Shown: positions 1-11,345 of the stretch, in pieces
How the letters are laid out: the number at the start of each line of letters is the position of its first letter
How positions within the stretch are numbered: position 1 is the first letter of the stretch
Assembly (NCBI GenBank): GCA_018136815.1
Contig: CM030936.1
Coordinates: 6,528,505 to 6,592,504 of the forward strand
Direction: 5' to 3'
Length of the DNA stretch: 64,000 nucleotides
DNA from: Isochrysis galbana
Lineage: Eukaryota > Haptophyta > Isochrysidales > Isochrysidaceae
Notes under the pieces: generated by a model
Databases searched by the model: none
What the model was told of the DNA's origin: nothing
The model's input: the letters and a program-made list of their open reading frames with translations, nothing else
Made by a program: the position numbers and the translations under genes

Positions 1-59
1 AAGGGCTAAATAAGCTCCCTATGGCTACCGATAGGATGGATCAGCAAAACAAAATGGGG

Positions 60-182
60 GTTCTCCGGCGAAATTTTCGAAAAATACCGAATTTCAGGCC
101 ATCGAAGGCGGTGCGCGAAATACAGCCGGGCCCCCCTCCGGTATATGTTCTGTGAGGCCCCCCACTGTTCTTCCCATCTAGG
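60..182 (+). repeat. hAT-type element end (fragment)
   Basis: The segment ends in TTCCCATCTAGG (171-182), the inverse of the CCTAGMTGGGAA terminus carried by complete hAT-like elements elsewhere in this window. Upstream it holds AAATAC-type subterminal motifs (around 92 and 120). The partner end lies outside the window or is lost, so only the family membership of this terminus is claimed. Confidence 0.4.
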
Positions 183-307
183 CTTGTGCTTGTGTTGCGT
201 GTTGCGGGGGTGGTTCATGAGCCGCCACAATCGTGAATGTGAATGTGAATAGCGAAAGGTACTGAGCCGTTAGACAAAAATAGTGCCGATCGCCGAGAGT
301 CCAACGG

Positions 308-575
<268 letters not shown>

Positions 576-944
576 GGCGGCGCACCCTGTGCAACGGCCG
601 TTTCTCCCGAGATCGGCAAATACGTGCTCAGAGAGAGAGAGAGAAGAAAAGCTCAGGTTGACGGGAAGAGAGCCGACGGTCGCAGGACCAGTACTCCGAA
701 TGAAGAAGAATGTCACTTCACGAGTTGACAGAATCACTGGAAGGAGAAGATAACAAATCAATGAGTATAGAAGAGTCTTAGGGGTGGTTCGAGAGGAGAG
801 TGGGCCTCCTGCTGCGGTGAGAAAAAGAGACGGGGGGAGAGAGAAAAAGAGAAAGAAAGAGAGAGCGGAAAACAAAGGTAGAAAGAGATTTAGAGGGGAG
901 CGGGGGAGGAAGAGAGGGAGGGAGGGAGGGAGAGAGAGAGAAGC

Positions 945-3900
945 ATGGCCACGATGCTCGACTCTCCTGGCGACGACGAGGAGTTCGCCGAGTTCATGGC
1001 TCGCGTGGACGAGGTGTCAGCGACAATCTCTGGCCTGAAGGACGGGACCGTCGACGCGCACGCTCTCCTCGCCGCCGACGCTGAGAGAGACGCCGCAGAA
1101 GCTCAGAGAAAGACGAAGAAGGCGGCTGCGGCCGAGGCAGCGAGGAGAAAAGCGGAGGAGTTGAGGCTTGCCGCCGAGCGGAGGGAGCGGCTGAGGGAGG
1201 AGAAACGGGACGAGCTAGAGGTACATTCTAAACGCTTGGTCTTCATGGGAACAAGGGGCAAGTGCTTTGTCGCGGTTAAGGAGAGTGTGTAGGGAGAGAC
1301 AGGGAGTGGGGGGGGGGGGGGAGAGGGAGGGAAAGAGGGAAGGGGGGGGGGGGGAGCGGCGCGGAGCTTTGTTTGAGAATTTGAGGGGTGCGAAGGGAAG
1401 CCGAGGTGAAAGAGCTCAAGCCGGAGAGAGAGCTGAGGGAGGCAAACGAGGGGCCTGAGGGAGAGGGAAAGTGAGCGGATGCCTGCTCCATGCCATGGGG
1501 CACGCTCGGCCGCAGCCACATTGGGTGAGATGGGCGGTAGGCGGAGAGCGAACAGCGCTGACGGCCCAGCAGGGAGATGCGCAGGGGGAGGGTGCGTGGG
1601 GGGGGGGGGGGGGGGGGGTCAGCGCGGTGGGTCAGCACGTGCACAAGCCACGCCTGTCGTGCTGTTGGTAATGCCACCATCCTGTGGGTGACCCTCATAT
1701 GACACAGGCGCTCAAGCAGGACTACTACTTGCGTAAGGCTAAACGCGAGCGGTGGGAGGCATATCGGGCGGAGCAGCAGGCAAGGGCGGCGAGTGGCAAG
1801 TGTTTTACCGACTACTATCGCGGCTGGGACCTTTTTGAGGAGGATCCGGATGAGGACCTCTTCTCAGGTGACAATCCGGCCGCCGTACAAGATCAGGCTG
1901 CCTTCGACGCAATGGCCAAGGACGTAGAGGAACGCACGGCAAAGCGAAAGGCTGAGGTCGCCGCCGCCGCCAAGGAGAAGGAGCACGGCAACGCCGCCTT
2001 CAAAGCATGCCAGTACGGCGAGGCCCTCGCGGCATACACGCGTGCAATAGAGCACCATCGCGGGGACAAGAGCATCTATACAAATCGCGCGCTCACTCAT
2101 ATCAAGCTGCGCAACTTCCTCTCGGCAGTGGAGGTGTGGTTGAGCGGCGAGCGCACGCAGCGCTGACTCAAGCTGAGATGGAGCTGAGATGGAGCTAAGC
2201 TTAAATTTCGAGCTGAGATGGAGCTAGATGCGTGCGATAAACATTGTTGCCGTCCGGCACGCCACGATTTGTCGTGTAACCATTTGTCCCGGCTGCGCCG
2301 CCCCTCCAAATCAGGACGCATCTCGTGCCATCGAGATCTCCACCTTCCTTGACGAAGATGCTGCCCGCCGCCCGCCTCCACCAACCTTGCTCAAAGCGTA
2401 CGTCCGACGTGCGACTGCGCGCACGGAGCTCGGCCAGTACACCGAGGCCGAGTCGGACCTGCGGATTGCAGGCGAGATGGCGCCCGAGAAAGAGCGTGTC
2501 GAGGTGCTCAAGCAGGTATGGAGAGCCTGCCACATTGCTGAGCTATGGCGTAGAGGCAGCGTCCCTGTGCAATAAAGATGAAGCGGCCTTGCAAGGACGC
2601 CTTTGTTAATTTACCCATCCCAACACGTACTGCACTTGTTAGCTGGCAGCGCTCCGCGCCGAGGCCGAAGCTTCACGTCGCGAGGCGGAGGTTTCGAACG
2701 ACCTTGCCGCAGATCTGGCCGCAGTGAGTATTGGTGCGGAAGGGGCTGCCGTAGGCAAAGTGGACCCCGCCCGCGTGCGAGATATTCTTGAGGCCCTACA
2801 GAAGGCAGCCTCTCCGGCGGACAACACTTCGGCGGAGGAGAAAGATCAGCTCCTCAACGAGCTCAAAGCACTGCTTGCCTCGCCCAAATGCCGGCTGTGC
2901 CTTCGGCAGGCGGGTGGCATCGCTCTTCTTGTCAAAATGCTCTCGGCACGGCCGGTAGAGGCGGCTGGACTGTTGCTGCAGGTGTGCATGGAGCGGCGTG
3001 CTCAGCTCGAATTTTACGAGAGTGGCGGCACGACGGCAGTGTTACGCTACCTCAAGTTGTCCATCTTGCCTGAGCAAGAGGGACGACAGGGTCCGAACGA
3101 GATGCGATCGCCTGCCACGCAAGCTGCAGGTCCACGTCGTATTCAGATTGAGGAGGTGGGCAGCGACGATGAGGAGCTGAGTGGCGAAGCGCAGGCTGGT
3201 CCAGCGAGGCCATTTGTGGGAGCGCCGGCAGGCGTGATGCCGCACGGCGCCAAGGCAGTGGCGGCCCAGCTCTCACTTTTAGCGACCGCATGCCGCCACG
3301 CGCGCGTGCTCGAGGCAGTGCAGCGCGCGGCAGCCTCTGAGGACAGTTACAACCGGCTGGTGTGTTTGCTTGGCGTAGAGAGCCCACCGATTGGTGAGGC
3401 ACGGGCCCAGCTTGATGAGGCCCATGCAGCTGCCGCTAACATCCTAGGCCAGCTAGCATGCGGGGTGAAGTCTAAGGCGCTCCTTGGCCTGGCCCCGTCT
3501 CTCTCCAAGGCCGTGGTTGGACGGATGGCCTCTCCTACTGCGCCTATTGACGTGCGCTTCGCGTGCGCCACAGCCATCGGGAATTTGTCTACGTCAGCTG
3601 CCTTCCGGACCGAGCTCATCAAGGCGGGTGCCACCACATCGCTGCTTGTGCTTGTTCGCCATGTCGGGGCACATGCTGGGAAACCGCAAGGGCTAGGACT
3701 AGCGGAAGCCCTACTGCCCAACACGTTGGCGGGCCTGAATAATCTCTCGCTCATCGCTGATGGCATGGCTACAATCTCGGTGCCCGAAATGGGGCCGCTG
3801 CTAGTGCCATGGCTGGTGGAGCCCTCAGCCTCGCGCCTACTCCTCCGTCGCGTGCTCGCTGTGTTGGCGAAGGGCGCCAACCGATGCTCAGAGATCGTGA

Positions 3901-4496
3901 CGCACATCCTGGACGAGAAGAAGGTTGTGGTAGTTTTGACGAAGCTCGTTGAGGCCGAACTTGCCCGCTCCGAAACGCCATCGCAAATGGACCCGTCGGC
4001 TAAGTCAAGAGGAAACGAGCAAGATTGTGGCGGGACTGAAGTCGCCTCAGATGAGGCTAGCGACGAGACTGACGCCGAAATTCTTGAGAATGGAGGCGGC
4101 GGCGGCCTTCTCGGTGATTGTGTGCGCACCCTCACTTCTTGTGCGCGCAATCCGGCCGGTCCGCCCGCGATGTGCGACACGGGCGCGCTCCCGCTACTAG
4201 CCAAGGTGTTGCGAACTCCGGGACATTCGAGCTCGCACGGCAACGCCGCGCTCGCCATTGCAGAATGCGCGAACGAGCCGCGCTGCCTTACCGTACTTGC
4301 TGTACAGCCACTTGTGCCGCCACTGCTCGACATGGCGCACCGCGGAGAGGGGCAGGCGATGAAGAATGCAGCTATTGCGCTGGCACGGCTTGCGAAGAAC
4401 GAGCATTGCTTGAAGGCAATTCGTGACGGGCATGGCATTGAAATCCTCGCACGGGCAATGAAGGGTGATGTGGCGAAAACCATGGCCGGACGGTGA
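945..4496 (+). CDS. TTC12: TTC12-like dynein-arm assembly factor (TPR + armadillo)
   Basis: Four exons join in frame with GT-AG introns, all phase 0: 945-1220, 1708-2133, 2315-2515 and 2643-4496, giving about 918 residues (human TTC12 is about 705). Exon 1 is acidic then a charged coiled coil. Exon 2 carries the 'KEKGN.AF..G.Y..A...Y..A' TPR signature (KEKEHGNAAF, YGEALAAYTRAIEHH, YTNRALTHIKLRNF). Exon 3 completes the TPR block (LLKAYVRRATARTELGQYTEA). Exon 4 is an armadillo-like helical array ending HGIEILARAMKGD, close to the C-terminus of animal TTC12. The animal family acts in the cytoplasm in pre-assembly of axonemal dynein arms, so motile cilia are implied. The start follows a purine tract by a few bases. 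An acidic insert near 4000-4100 (Glu/Asp/Gly-rich) explains part of the extra length. The family call rests on end-to-end similarity as I remember it; intron joins are predictions. Confidence 0.85.
1221..1707 (+). other. TTC12 intron 1
   Basis: Donor GAG|GTACAT at 1221 and acceptor CACAG at 1707 leave both neighbours in phase 0. The intron carries G-runs (1310-1325, 1350-1362, 1600-1618) and purine-rich sequence. Intron 2 (2134-2314) contains three copies of an AGCTGAGATGGAGCT motif between 2170 and 2225. Intron 3 is 2516-2642. Confidence 0.75.
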
Positions 4497-4499
4497 GAT

Positions 4500-5110
4500 A
4501 CAGTGGATTCAGCTAGGAGGGCAAGCATGTAGCTCATAATGCTCCCAGAATGATAGCTGTCGTTATTATGAATGGGGACGACTTTGGTCTCATAACTGCA
4601 CTACGAACCTTAGGTCGACTCAACAGCGAAAGGTCCAGTGGGGTGTTGCTCGGCCTCATGCGTGCACGGTCCCATCATCTCGCAACGTTTGTTCATGTGC
4701 GGCACGTGTAAAGTGTCACGACAATCATGCATGAGACAAACATAACCTTTGTCACATCTTCCCGGTAGTACGATTTGAGTGAAGGCGGTGTGCCTCGCTT
4801 TGGAGGTGGATGGTAGCCTTCTTCCGCTTTCACCCGCCCGTGCTCGGTGCTGTTGGAGTATTTCTCATTCCTCACATCAAGGATGCCACCACTTAACACC
4901 TAGCACGGAACAGGAGGCTAGGCAGCCTCAACGCGGAGGCTCGTCAGCCACGTTGGACGGCCACGCCGGTGAGCTGATACTAGTTCTCGATGCCGAGTTC
5001 GAGAGAGGGCAAATCCTGCGAGGGGCGGGTCGGGATGGTCGGGGGGTGCGGCGGCCTCTGGTAGCCAGGGTAGCCGCGTACGCGCGCTGTGAGGAGCTGG
5101 GTGGGCTGCG
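4500..5110. other. intergenic, no supported gene
   Basis: Short open frames occur but show no domain, composition or splice continuity. I see nothing else definite here. Confidence 0.6.
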
Positions 5111-5114
5111 CGGG

Positions 5115-5222
5115 CAATGATGCCACAGGGTCAGGGGGTGGTCGGACTGTCGGCAGCCCGACACGGCGCTGCATCGGGCGGGAATCAAATGCCGAATGTA
5201 GCTTAGATATAAACGGATAAAG
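5115..5222 (+). repeat. dispersed repeat NR1, fragment
   Basis: The segment with GTCGGCAGCCCGACACGG, CTGCATCGGGCGGGAATCAA and a TGTAGCTT..ATAT motif recurs at 50790-50875 on this strand and at 54490-54585 on the other. This copy has only the central part. No coding capacity is seen. Confidence 0.75.
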
Positions 5223-6600
5223 GTACCTCGCTTTTAAGGACGAGTCCTTAAAGTAAGGACAAACTTCGCTAGGTGAGAGCGCGAGCACAAAGTGCTTGTT
5301 TTGCCTAAACCTTGGCTTGTTGGTTACCTCATGTATATCCTCTTTTAATGTTCCCAGGGCACTAAGGCACCATTCCCTCAGCAATACCAAGTTTTGTGAC
5401 ATACTTCACTGGGCGTCGGGTCAAATCACAGTTTGTCCTTGAAATGAAAGAGGTGGCTGATACCCCCATTGGAAAGCTCTTCCACCCATGGTTCCCAGGA
5501 GATGAAATGTTGCTTTGATTGCCCTCTTTGAGACCTTAAGTGACGACGAAGCGTGATTTTGCCATCCAACGGCCCAATTTGTCAACATATTACGGCTCAA
5601 AAGGGCTAAAAAAAAACTCCTCCCGCGTGAGCGAATCGTCCGAGTGCAGCACCGCATGCTGAATGTGCAGCAAAAGTGAACGAAGACAAGCTCTGCAGAG
5701 TTGGTCATGGGGAGAGCTTAGGTTGAATGGGAGGTAATGATGATTTGCTTCAGGGGGTGGGATGTCTCAAAAGCTCACTCTAAGGCACATCAAAGGCATT
5801 GAAGGCCAGAGTGGGTGGGACTGGTTTCAATCTCCCGCAACTAGGGGCGACCCGGGAAGCGGAGTGGCGGTAGCTATCAGCAGAGACAGAAGCGACGTAA
5901 AACGAGCCTCAGCCGGAGATCATAAACCACATTTTATGATCTCGGAACGGGCGCAAAGTGCACAATGGCATCGACAATGTCAAGAAGTGGGAAACACCGT
6001 CCATTCGCTAATCTGGGTACTAGAAAGCACCAGCTGCAAGACTTCAATCAACTACAGCAAGCCCAGGCCGACACAACCACCTACAACCGACTTACTACCG
6101 CCGCCATGCTAGCTAGCTACGTTCTACGTTCCCGCTGCGCCGGAGCCGCCGCACACCACCACGAAAGCGAACGCGCTGGGGCACTAGGAGCGTGCGGAGC
6201 GCCGGCGCTTCTCCGATCCTTGCTCGCGGCTGCCGCGTCCACAGTGATAAAAAAAGGGGTTCCGCCAGCCACCGCTCCCTGCTCGCCCGCCTTTCGGCTC
6301 CCTCGAGCTCCGAAATCGTTCTCTTCGGCTCCGCTGTCGCTCCTCCCAAAAAGAGAAGGCCGGAATCGACGGCGGAATTAGGTAAACGGCCCGCCAGTAT
6401 TACTAGGCGAGCGATGCCCAGCACTTGCACTTCCGGTAAGCAGATAGGTTTGGAAACTCCTCATAAAAGGGCGTGAGAAATATAAGTTCGTCGTTTTTTT
6501 TCCGCGTCGGGTGAGCCCCCCCGTTGCCACGAATTCCCCTCCCGCATGCGTGCTCCCGTCGCCTCGCTCCGTCGCCCAGTAATCATAGTATCAAGAGTAT
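5223..6600. other. intergenic, no supported gene
   Basis: Moderate-GC sequence with scattered short frames. A palindrome-like CTTTTAAGGACGAGTCCTTAAAG lies near 5230-5255. From 6070 to 6440 the sequence resembles a 5' flank but no downstream coding region follows, only the retroposon insertion. Nothing further is supported. Confidence 0.5.
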
Positions 6601-6621
6601 AATATATTTTACTTCGACGTC

Positions 6622-7498
6622 AACTAAGTTTATACTTAGTTCGCCCATGGGGGGGCACGAGCCCCCCTCTCTCTCCACTCCTCCCCTGCCATGGGGGAGG
6701 ATCCACCCACTCTCCTGGCACGCCTGATGGCTTGCCAGGAGCACACAGCCCTGCTGACCTATTCCTCTCCTCACAGGCCCGCCTGACTCGCCCGCCCTGG
6801 CCCGTCGTGGCCTGCCCATTCCTCTGACCAGCCCCTCCTCCCCCTGGGCCCCCCTGTTCAGGACCCCCCAGCCAGCTCCAGTCGACCCGCAGGGGCTCGG
6901 AGCGCCAGCGAGGGAGAGGCAGGAGGGGCCAGGGCCATGCCCCAGCCTCACCTGCCCCCTGAGCTGTGCTCCCAGGCCCTGCAGGCCATCTGGGGACCTG
7001 AGCGAGGGGCCGCAGGCGCGCGCCATGGGCCCCCGCCGCAGGGAAGAGAGGAGGAAAAGGAAAGAGGGAGGGGAGGGGGGAGCGGCAGCTCTCCCCTCCG
7101 GCAGTGACGTGTCTTCTCGCCCCGTTTGGGTAAGAGAAGACGGGGGCGCCAGAGCCAGGAGGGAAGGGCCGCGGCTCGCCGCGGCCACTCGCACTAGCGA
7201 GGGAGATTAGCGCTTCTGGGCCCCTATCTCACGAATGCCCCCCCCCCCCCCCGCGTTGCTTTTACCCGAAAGGGGTTTTCCCCCAGCGTGGACTCGAGGA
7301 GAGGACGCGCTGGGGTGCGCGGGGTCGGTGCGTGCACTGGGGGGAGGACAAATATCGAGGGGAGGGGGCAGTGCCCCCACCCCCCGGTAGCACTCGGACA
7401 CCTGGCTCGTCAGGCATGGCGGGATTCCGGGACGGAAAAGTTGTGTCCAATTAGCTAGTGGGGTTGGCTAGGATATAACATTGATTATTTTATTTATT
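6622..7498 (+). mobile_element. non-coding retroposon, family RP copy 1 (complete)
   Basis: An 877-bp insertion bounded by a perfect 17-bp target duplication, TATTTTACTTCGACGTC, at 6605-6621 and 7499-7515. It starts with the palindrome AACTAAGTTTATACTTAGTT and ends in an AT-rich tail (TTGATTATTTTATTTATT). The body is GC-rich and full of short stems (GGGGGGGCACGAGCCCCCC near 6651; CTCCTGGCA/TGCCAGGAG near 6713-6740). It has a C-run at 7239-7253. A near-identical copy lies inverted at 23173-24043. Open frames in it are low-complexity and not conserved as proteins, so I treat it as a non-autonomous element, presumably mobilised by the local LINE (inference from duplication length). Confidence 0.85.
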
Positions 7499-7552
7499 TA
7501 TTTTACTTCGACGTCGAAGTTCACCAAAAGACTCAACGTGGTGCCCGGCCGG

Positions 7553-7742
7553 TTCCTCGCCAATGTGCCTCTCGCTCGATGTCGCTCTCGCCGCCGTCCT
7601 CGCCCTCGCCCAAGCCCGCCTTCCTCTGCTGACGGGCTTCAGCCTGTCAGCACCTCCGAAGTCGTCTCCCTCGCCGCGCCTGCCGCCGGCCTTGCTCCTT
7701 CCTCATTGCCCTCAGGCCCTATGGGCCATCCCAATTCGTCAG
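7553..7742 (+). repeat. 5' module of an unidentified retroelement
   Basis: The stretch from ATGTCGCTCTCGCCGCCGTC to ATGGGCCATCCCAATTCGTC recurs at 17880-18070 (plus), 17514-17680 (minus) and partly at 23090-23110. It can be read as an ORF start (MSLSPPSSPSPKPA..). A diverged relative (MSAPSSRSPSPKP) is at 12723. It is probably the 5' end of a retrotransposon ORF1 whose body is absent from this window. Confidence 0.6.
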
Positions 7743-7896
7743 GGGGGCGAATCGCACCATTTCTCGGCGAAGATTTTCGTAGCGTCAGGTAGCCCCCCCC
7801 GGGAGGTTTTTCATTGGGCATCGCCCCACGGTCAAAAAATGCAGCCCAACCCTTACTAGTGCCTTAAAAAAGCCCCTGTTTGCGACCGCCCTATCA
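7743..7896 (+). repeat. dispersed repeat NR1, distal module
   Basis: Shares AATCGCACCATTTCT, GGCGAAGATTTTCGT, CACGGTCAAAAAATGCAGCC and CCCTTACTAGT with 34215-34408 and 50990-51225. It ends in a variant of TGTTTGACCGCCCTA, a terminus also found at 10535-10552 and 19722-19737. Non-coding. Confidence 0.75.
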
Positions 7897-8343
7897 ACCC
7901 ATCGCATAGAGATAACAACTGGTGCGCGCCTGTGTGTGCACGCCGTGGACATTGGACACGATTCCTTGATGGGAAGGCTTTTGCAAACTTTGGGCTGCCA
8001 GACCTAACCGTGAAACTGAGAGTAAGATTGGACCCCAAGGTAACCCCCAGGGTAACAGAAGTTGTCATATGAATGATTAGAAGCAAGGGCGAAACTAGCA
8101 CTTTGCCTCCACATACGCGCCGCGCACCTGCACACGGCTGCGAGTCGCGTCTGGCCCTCCGCGCCTGAGAATGACTCGCGCGCTGCGACGCAGCATACGG
8201 CCGCGGGGCGCGAATGCATTCAGGGCGTGCCGGCGAAGCGGTCAATGTCCACATGGTGTGCGGGTGCTGCGATCCTAGGACGGACTGCCGACGAGGTGTC
8301 CAGCCACACGCGCGTGCATCCGCCACCCGACGCTGCCAGCACA
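7897..8343. other. intergenic downstream of TAF8
   Basis: The 3' flank of the minus-strand TAF8 gene. No gene or clear repeat is visible. Confidence 0.5.
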
Positions 8344-9719
8344 TCAAGCTGCGGGCCCGTCAGCGTTGTTGACCACCTCCTCATTTCCCGCCTCCTCTAA
8401 CCCACGCACATGCTGCCGCTGCAAGATGTCGCTCTGTCTGCTGGACATGGCCCACGCCTCGCCCTGGGTCGTGGATAGCTCACGCTCGTACGCGTGCTTG
8501 AACGGAAGGGCGGTGATCGAGGCTACGACGTCGCTTTTGGCGGTCAGGGCTGGCAGAGGCGCACCGACAGCAGGTGGGGGCAGCACGTTGGTGGGCGGTG
8601 GGCGGCGCTGCGCCGACGGTGTTAGCGGCCTGTGCATCTGCAGCATCTTGACGCCTGCGCCGCGTCTCAACCTTCCGAGGTGCTTCCGGATGGCGGCGCT
8701 CTCGCGCCGGCGCGGCACAGCGCACGGCGTAAAGGTATACGTGTGGATGCTAGGGTAGGCGGGAAGGAAGTCGGGCACGTGAAGCGGCCGTGCCTCCTGC
8801 GAGCTCGTGCAGAACCAGTTCACCGCACATGCGCTGTCCGCGGCGGAGGGCGATGGCGGTGTTAGCGGGTGCGCTCCCGCTGCTGCCTCCGTCTCTGCGG
8901 CTGCGAATGTGGTAAGCTCTTGGAGTAAACGGGGATGGTGTTCGGCTAGGCTTGCCACAAGGTCCAGCACATTCACCTGCGGCAGGTCGACGATGTGCAT
9001 CAGCCTTGGCTTGCGTGGATGGAGATGAACTAGTGCAGGTGGCCATGACTGCGTTAGAAAAGATGGTGAAGGGGGAGGGAGGACGGCAGGAACAGGAGGG
9101 GGCGGGGGGCTGCAGGATGTAAATGGCCATGACAATGACGGAAAATGCGAGGGGCGGTGGGAGTGGACGCATCCCAAGAGCAAAAGAAAGAGGGTCAAGA
9201 AGGCGAGAGCAATGGTAGAGAGCTAGAGTAGGGGGCAGAGCATGCAGTTGAATAGAGTACCGTGTGGTCAGGGCGCCGGGGGGGGGGGGGGGGGGGGGGG
9301 GGGGCTAGATGCTGGAAGAGGAAATCGGAAGGAAAGTGAGGAGGCGGATCGTGGAGGCGGAGGAGAGGGAGAGAACCGCTGTGTGGGAGGGTTAGGAAGC
9401 TATTCCAAACAGGAAGCGCAAGCAAAGAGTTTGGAGAGAGGCGAGGGGAAGAAACGGGAGGGATCGCGCGGGGGGATGGGGGGGGGAGAGGATGGCGGAA
9501 GGATGGGTTGTAGGACGGTCTGCCTCGGCTCACCTGCGTTCTGCCCGCGTGGTGTGCTTGCCGGACAGAGAGCAGGCCGAGAGTCCGTAGGAAACAGACG
9601 GTGGCTTCAAGGAGGACAGCCTCGACAGAGGAGGTGTAGGCTTGAACGGGTGTGGAGAGGGTGAGGGAGGCGATGGATGCGCGGAGATGCGCTTGGGCGG
9701 CATTGGGGGTGGGTGGCAT
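8344..9719 (-). CDS. TAF8: TFIID subunit TAF8
   Basis: Two exons, 9719-9534 and 8976-8344, join at phase 0 (donor CAG|GTGAGC, acceptor CGCAG|GTG) to give about 272 residues. Exon 1 is a histone-fold half ending HHAGRTQ, the usual TAF8/bromo-associated helix boundary. Exon 2 continues VNVLDLVASLAEHHP. The diagnostic TAF8 block follows: RPLHVPDFLPAYPSIHTYTF matches the family's P-hydrophobic-PD-LP-FP-HTY motif used to contact other TFIID subunits. In known systems TAF8 pairs with TAF10 and helps bridge TFIID lobes at promoters in the nucleus. The C-terminal third is Pro/Ala-rich and unconserved. The exon order and motif fit make the assignment firm; the exact start is the first ATG of the histone-fold frame. 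The intron includes a 25-base G run (9279-9304). Confidence 0.85.
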
Positions 9720-9739
9720 GACGAAGATGGCTGGAGGAG

Positions 9740-10090
9740 GGGGGGGGGGAGAGAGAGAGAGAGAGAGAAGAATGACCAGGCAAAGAGAGAGAGAGTAGTG
9801 GAAGGAGAGATGCGAGAAAACGTGAGAGGGAAGAGATCGACGAGGCGGCGCGGGGATGGGGAGAGGGGAAGGAAGAAGCAGGAGACGAGAGAGAGAGAGA
9901 GAGAGAGGGAGAAGCAGGAAGAGGAAGCAGAGTAGAGGATAAGAGAAGAGAGAAGAAAACTCAAAAGAAATGAAGAGAGAAGAGAGAGAGGGAGTGCGTG
10001 TGTGAATATGTGTGAGTGAGAGTAAGTGAGAGAGAGAGGGGGAGGGAGGGAGGGAGGGAGAGAGGGAGAGGGAGAGGGAGAGGGAGAGGG
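9740..10090. repeat. purine-rich tract upstream of TAF8
   Basis: GA, GGA and GGGA repeats cover the region just 5' of the minus-strand TAF8 start, so the coding strand reads CT-rich. Same placement as the GA tract of TTC12. Confidence 0.85.
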
Positions 10091-10102
10091 AGAAGAGGGA
10101 GA

Positions 10103-10382
10103 TACAAGTAAGTGGTAAAAATAATACGCGCGTTCCCTTTTTTAGGGGGGGTGAGTATGTAGTTGACGGGTGTTCATTGTCGCGCGCCTTGAGTTGGGTG
10201 TGTTCGCGGCACAGCCGCGAGGTGTTGAGCGCCGCGTGTACGTGGCGCGAGGAAAATTGTCAGTGTTTTCCACAGTGTTCACTTTGGGGGTCAAGGGAGT
10301 AGTAGGTAGTTGACTGTGTTCAAACGGTCAAAAAGTTTGAGTTGCGTTCGCGTTCGACTATTTTTTGTACCACCTACTTGTA
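10103..10382. mobile_element. MITE, Tc1/mariner-like (TA-flanked)
   Basis: A 280-bp unit with terminal inverted repeats of about 22 bp: TACAAGTAAGTGGTAAAAAT at the left, and the complement TACAAGTAGGTGGTACAAAA at the right, with three mismatches in the aligned ends. The outermost TA on each side could be the TA target duplication typical of Tc1/mariner elements. No transposase. It sits inside GA-rich DNA. Confidence 0.7.
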
Positions 10383-10440
10383 GAGAGAGAGAGAGAGATG
10401 AGATGAGAGAGAGAGAGAGAGAGGGAGAGAGCTTGCAAGA
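10383..10440. repeat. (GA)n microsatellite
   Basis: Short GA tract next to the MITE. Confidence 0.85.
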
Positions 10441-10494
10441 TTCTGCGTAATATACATTTCCAGTATAATCCCCTAAAAATCGCGTGATAAAACC

Positions 10495-10555
10495 TCAATC
10501 TTGACCTAGTGAATTTTCACCCTTAGAAGTTAAAAGGCGTGTTTGACCGCCCTAG
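10495..10555 (+). repeat. NR1-type terminus
   Basis: CTTGACCTAGT, ATTTTCACCCTTAGAAGTTA and TGTTTGACCGCCCTA reappear in the same order at 19678-19738. This is one end of a dispersed repeat; the rest of the copy is not recognisable. Confidence 0.65.
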
Positions 10556-10706
10556 GGCCTGGGGGGGGGGGGGCTCGGAGCTGGGAGCGCCGGTATGTCC
10601 CGCGCCCGAACTTGTACTAGTAAAACTAGTTGAATCGTAGCCTCTAGTCTTGTCATATGACACTCAGTATCAGGTCTAGAGCAACTAATACTACAGAGAT
10701 ATCATA

Positions 10707-10830
10707 TACTACCTCTGTTTCAAAACTGAAACCCGTAGGACCGGTAGATCAAAAATAAAACTAATAAGAGCTAGACGAGAAAGCGCGCCCTTGAACTATG
10801 TTGCATGTGCATGGGGTACATTGGGGCTTA
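10707..10830 (+). repeat. Stowaway-like repeat fragment
   Basis: Begins TACTACCTCTGTTTCAAAAC and ends near GGGTACATTGGGGCTTA. The same two blocks, inverted, bound 42062-42192, and the terminus occurs again at 47412-47432. The TACTACCTCCGTTCCAAAA terminus resembles the TIR of plant Stowaway MITEs (mariner superfamily). Confidence 0.55.
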
Positions 10831-11069
10831 ATCCTATTACTTTAGACGGTCTCACAATTGTCATTTCACCCCGGAACCACGGCGGCCACGGGAGCCACTC
10901 GATTCCTGCCTGTCACGCGCATGCGGCAAGTCATACTCATTCGAACCATCCGCATTCAAGATACACTTACACACCATTTGCTTAGTATCAAACAAGTCGT
11001 TGAGCTTCTCTGAAGGATACTCATGACTCATGACTCATGGAATGCCTGCATGCATTGCTCAGCAAAACG

Positions 11070-11290
11070 GTCCCCCTAGCCCCCCCCGCCCCCCCGGCCC
11101 CCCCCGGACCCCCCGGACCCCCGGCCCCTCTGGCCCCCCCCCGCCCCCCCTGGCCCCCCCGGCCCCCCCGGTTGGGGCAGGCGGAAATATTCCGAATATT
11201 TCCCGGGATATTTGGGGCGGATATCGGCTCGCGGGATATTTCGGGATATTTCAGGATATTTCAGGATATGAGTAGAATATTTGGGCTGCT
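11070..11290. repeat. C-rich tract and GGGATATTT short tandem repeat
   Basis: 11070-11170 is CCCCCCGG-rich, giving collagen-like frames without meaning. 11183-11285 holds repeated GGGATATTT/AATATTTCC units, including the palindrome GGAAATATTCCGAATATTTCC. No gene. Confidence 0.7.
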
Positions 11291-11345
11291 CATGGAGGGA
11301 ATGTAAAAACAAAACCCCCTGTTCAATAAGAAACTCTTACTTGTG

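Noticed and set aside
6583-7194. 203-codon minus-strand frame inside the retroposon
   Set aside because: The same region in the inverted copy is broken differently and the other subfamily does not keep it; low complexity.
11030-11312. Collagen-like PPGPP frames
   Set aside because: Produced by C-runs in all frames; no start context or conserved ends.
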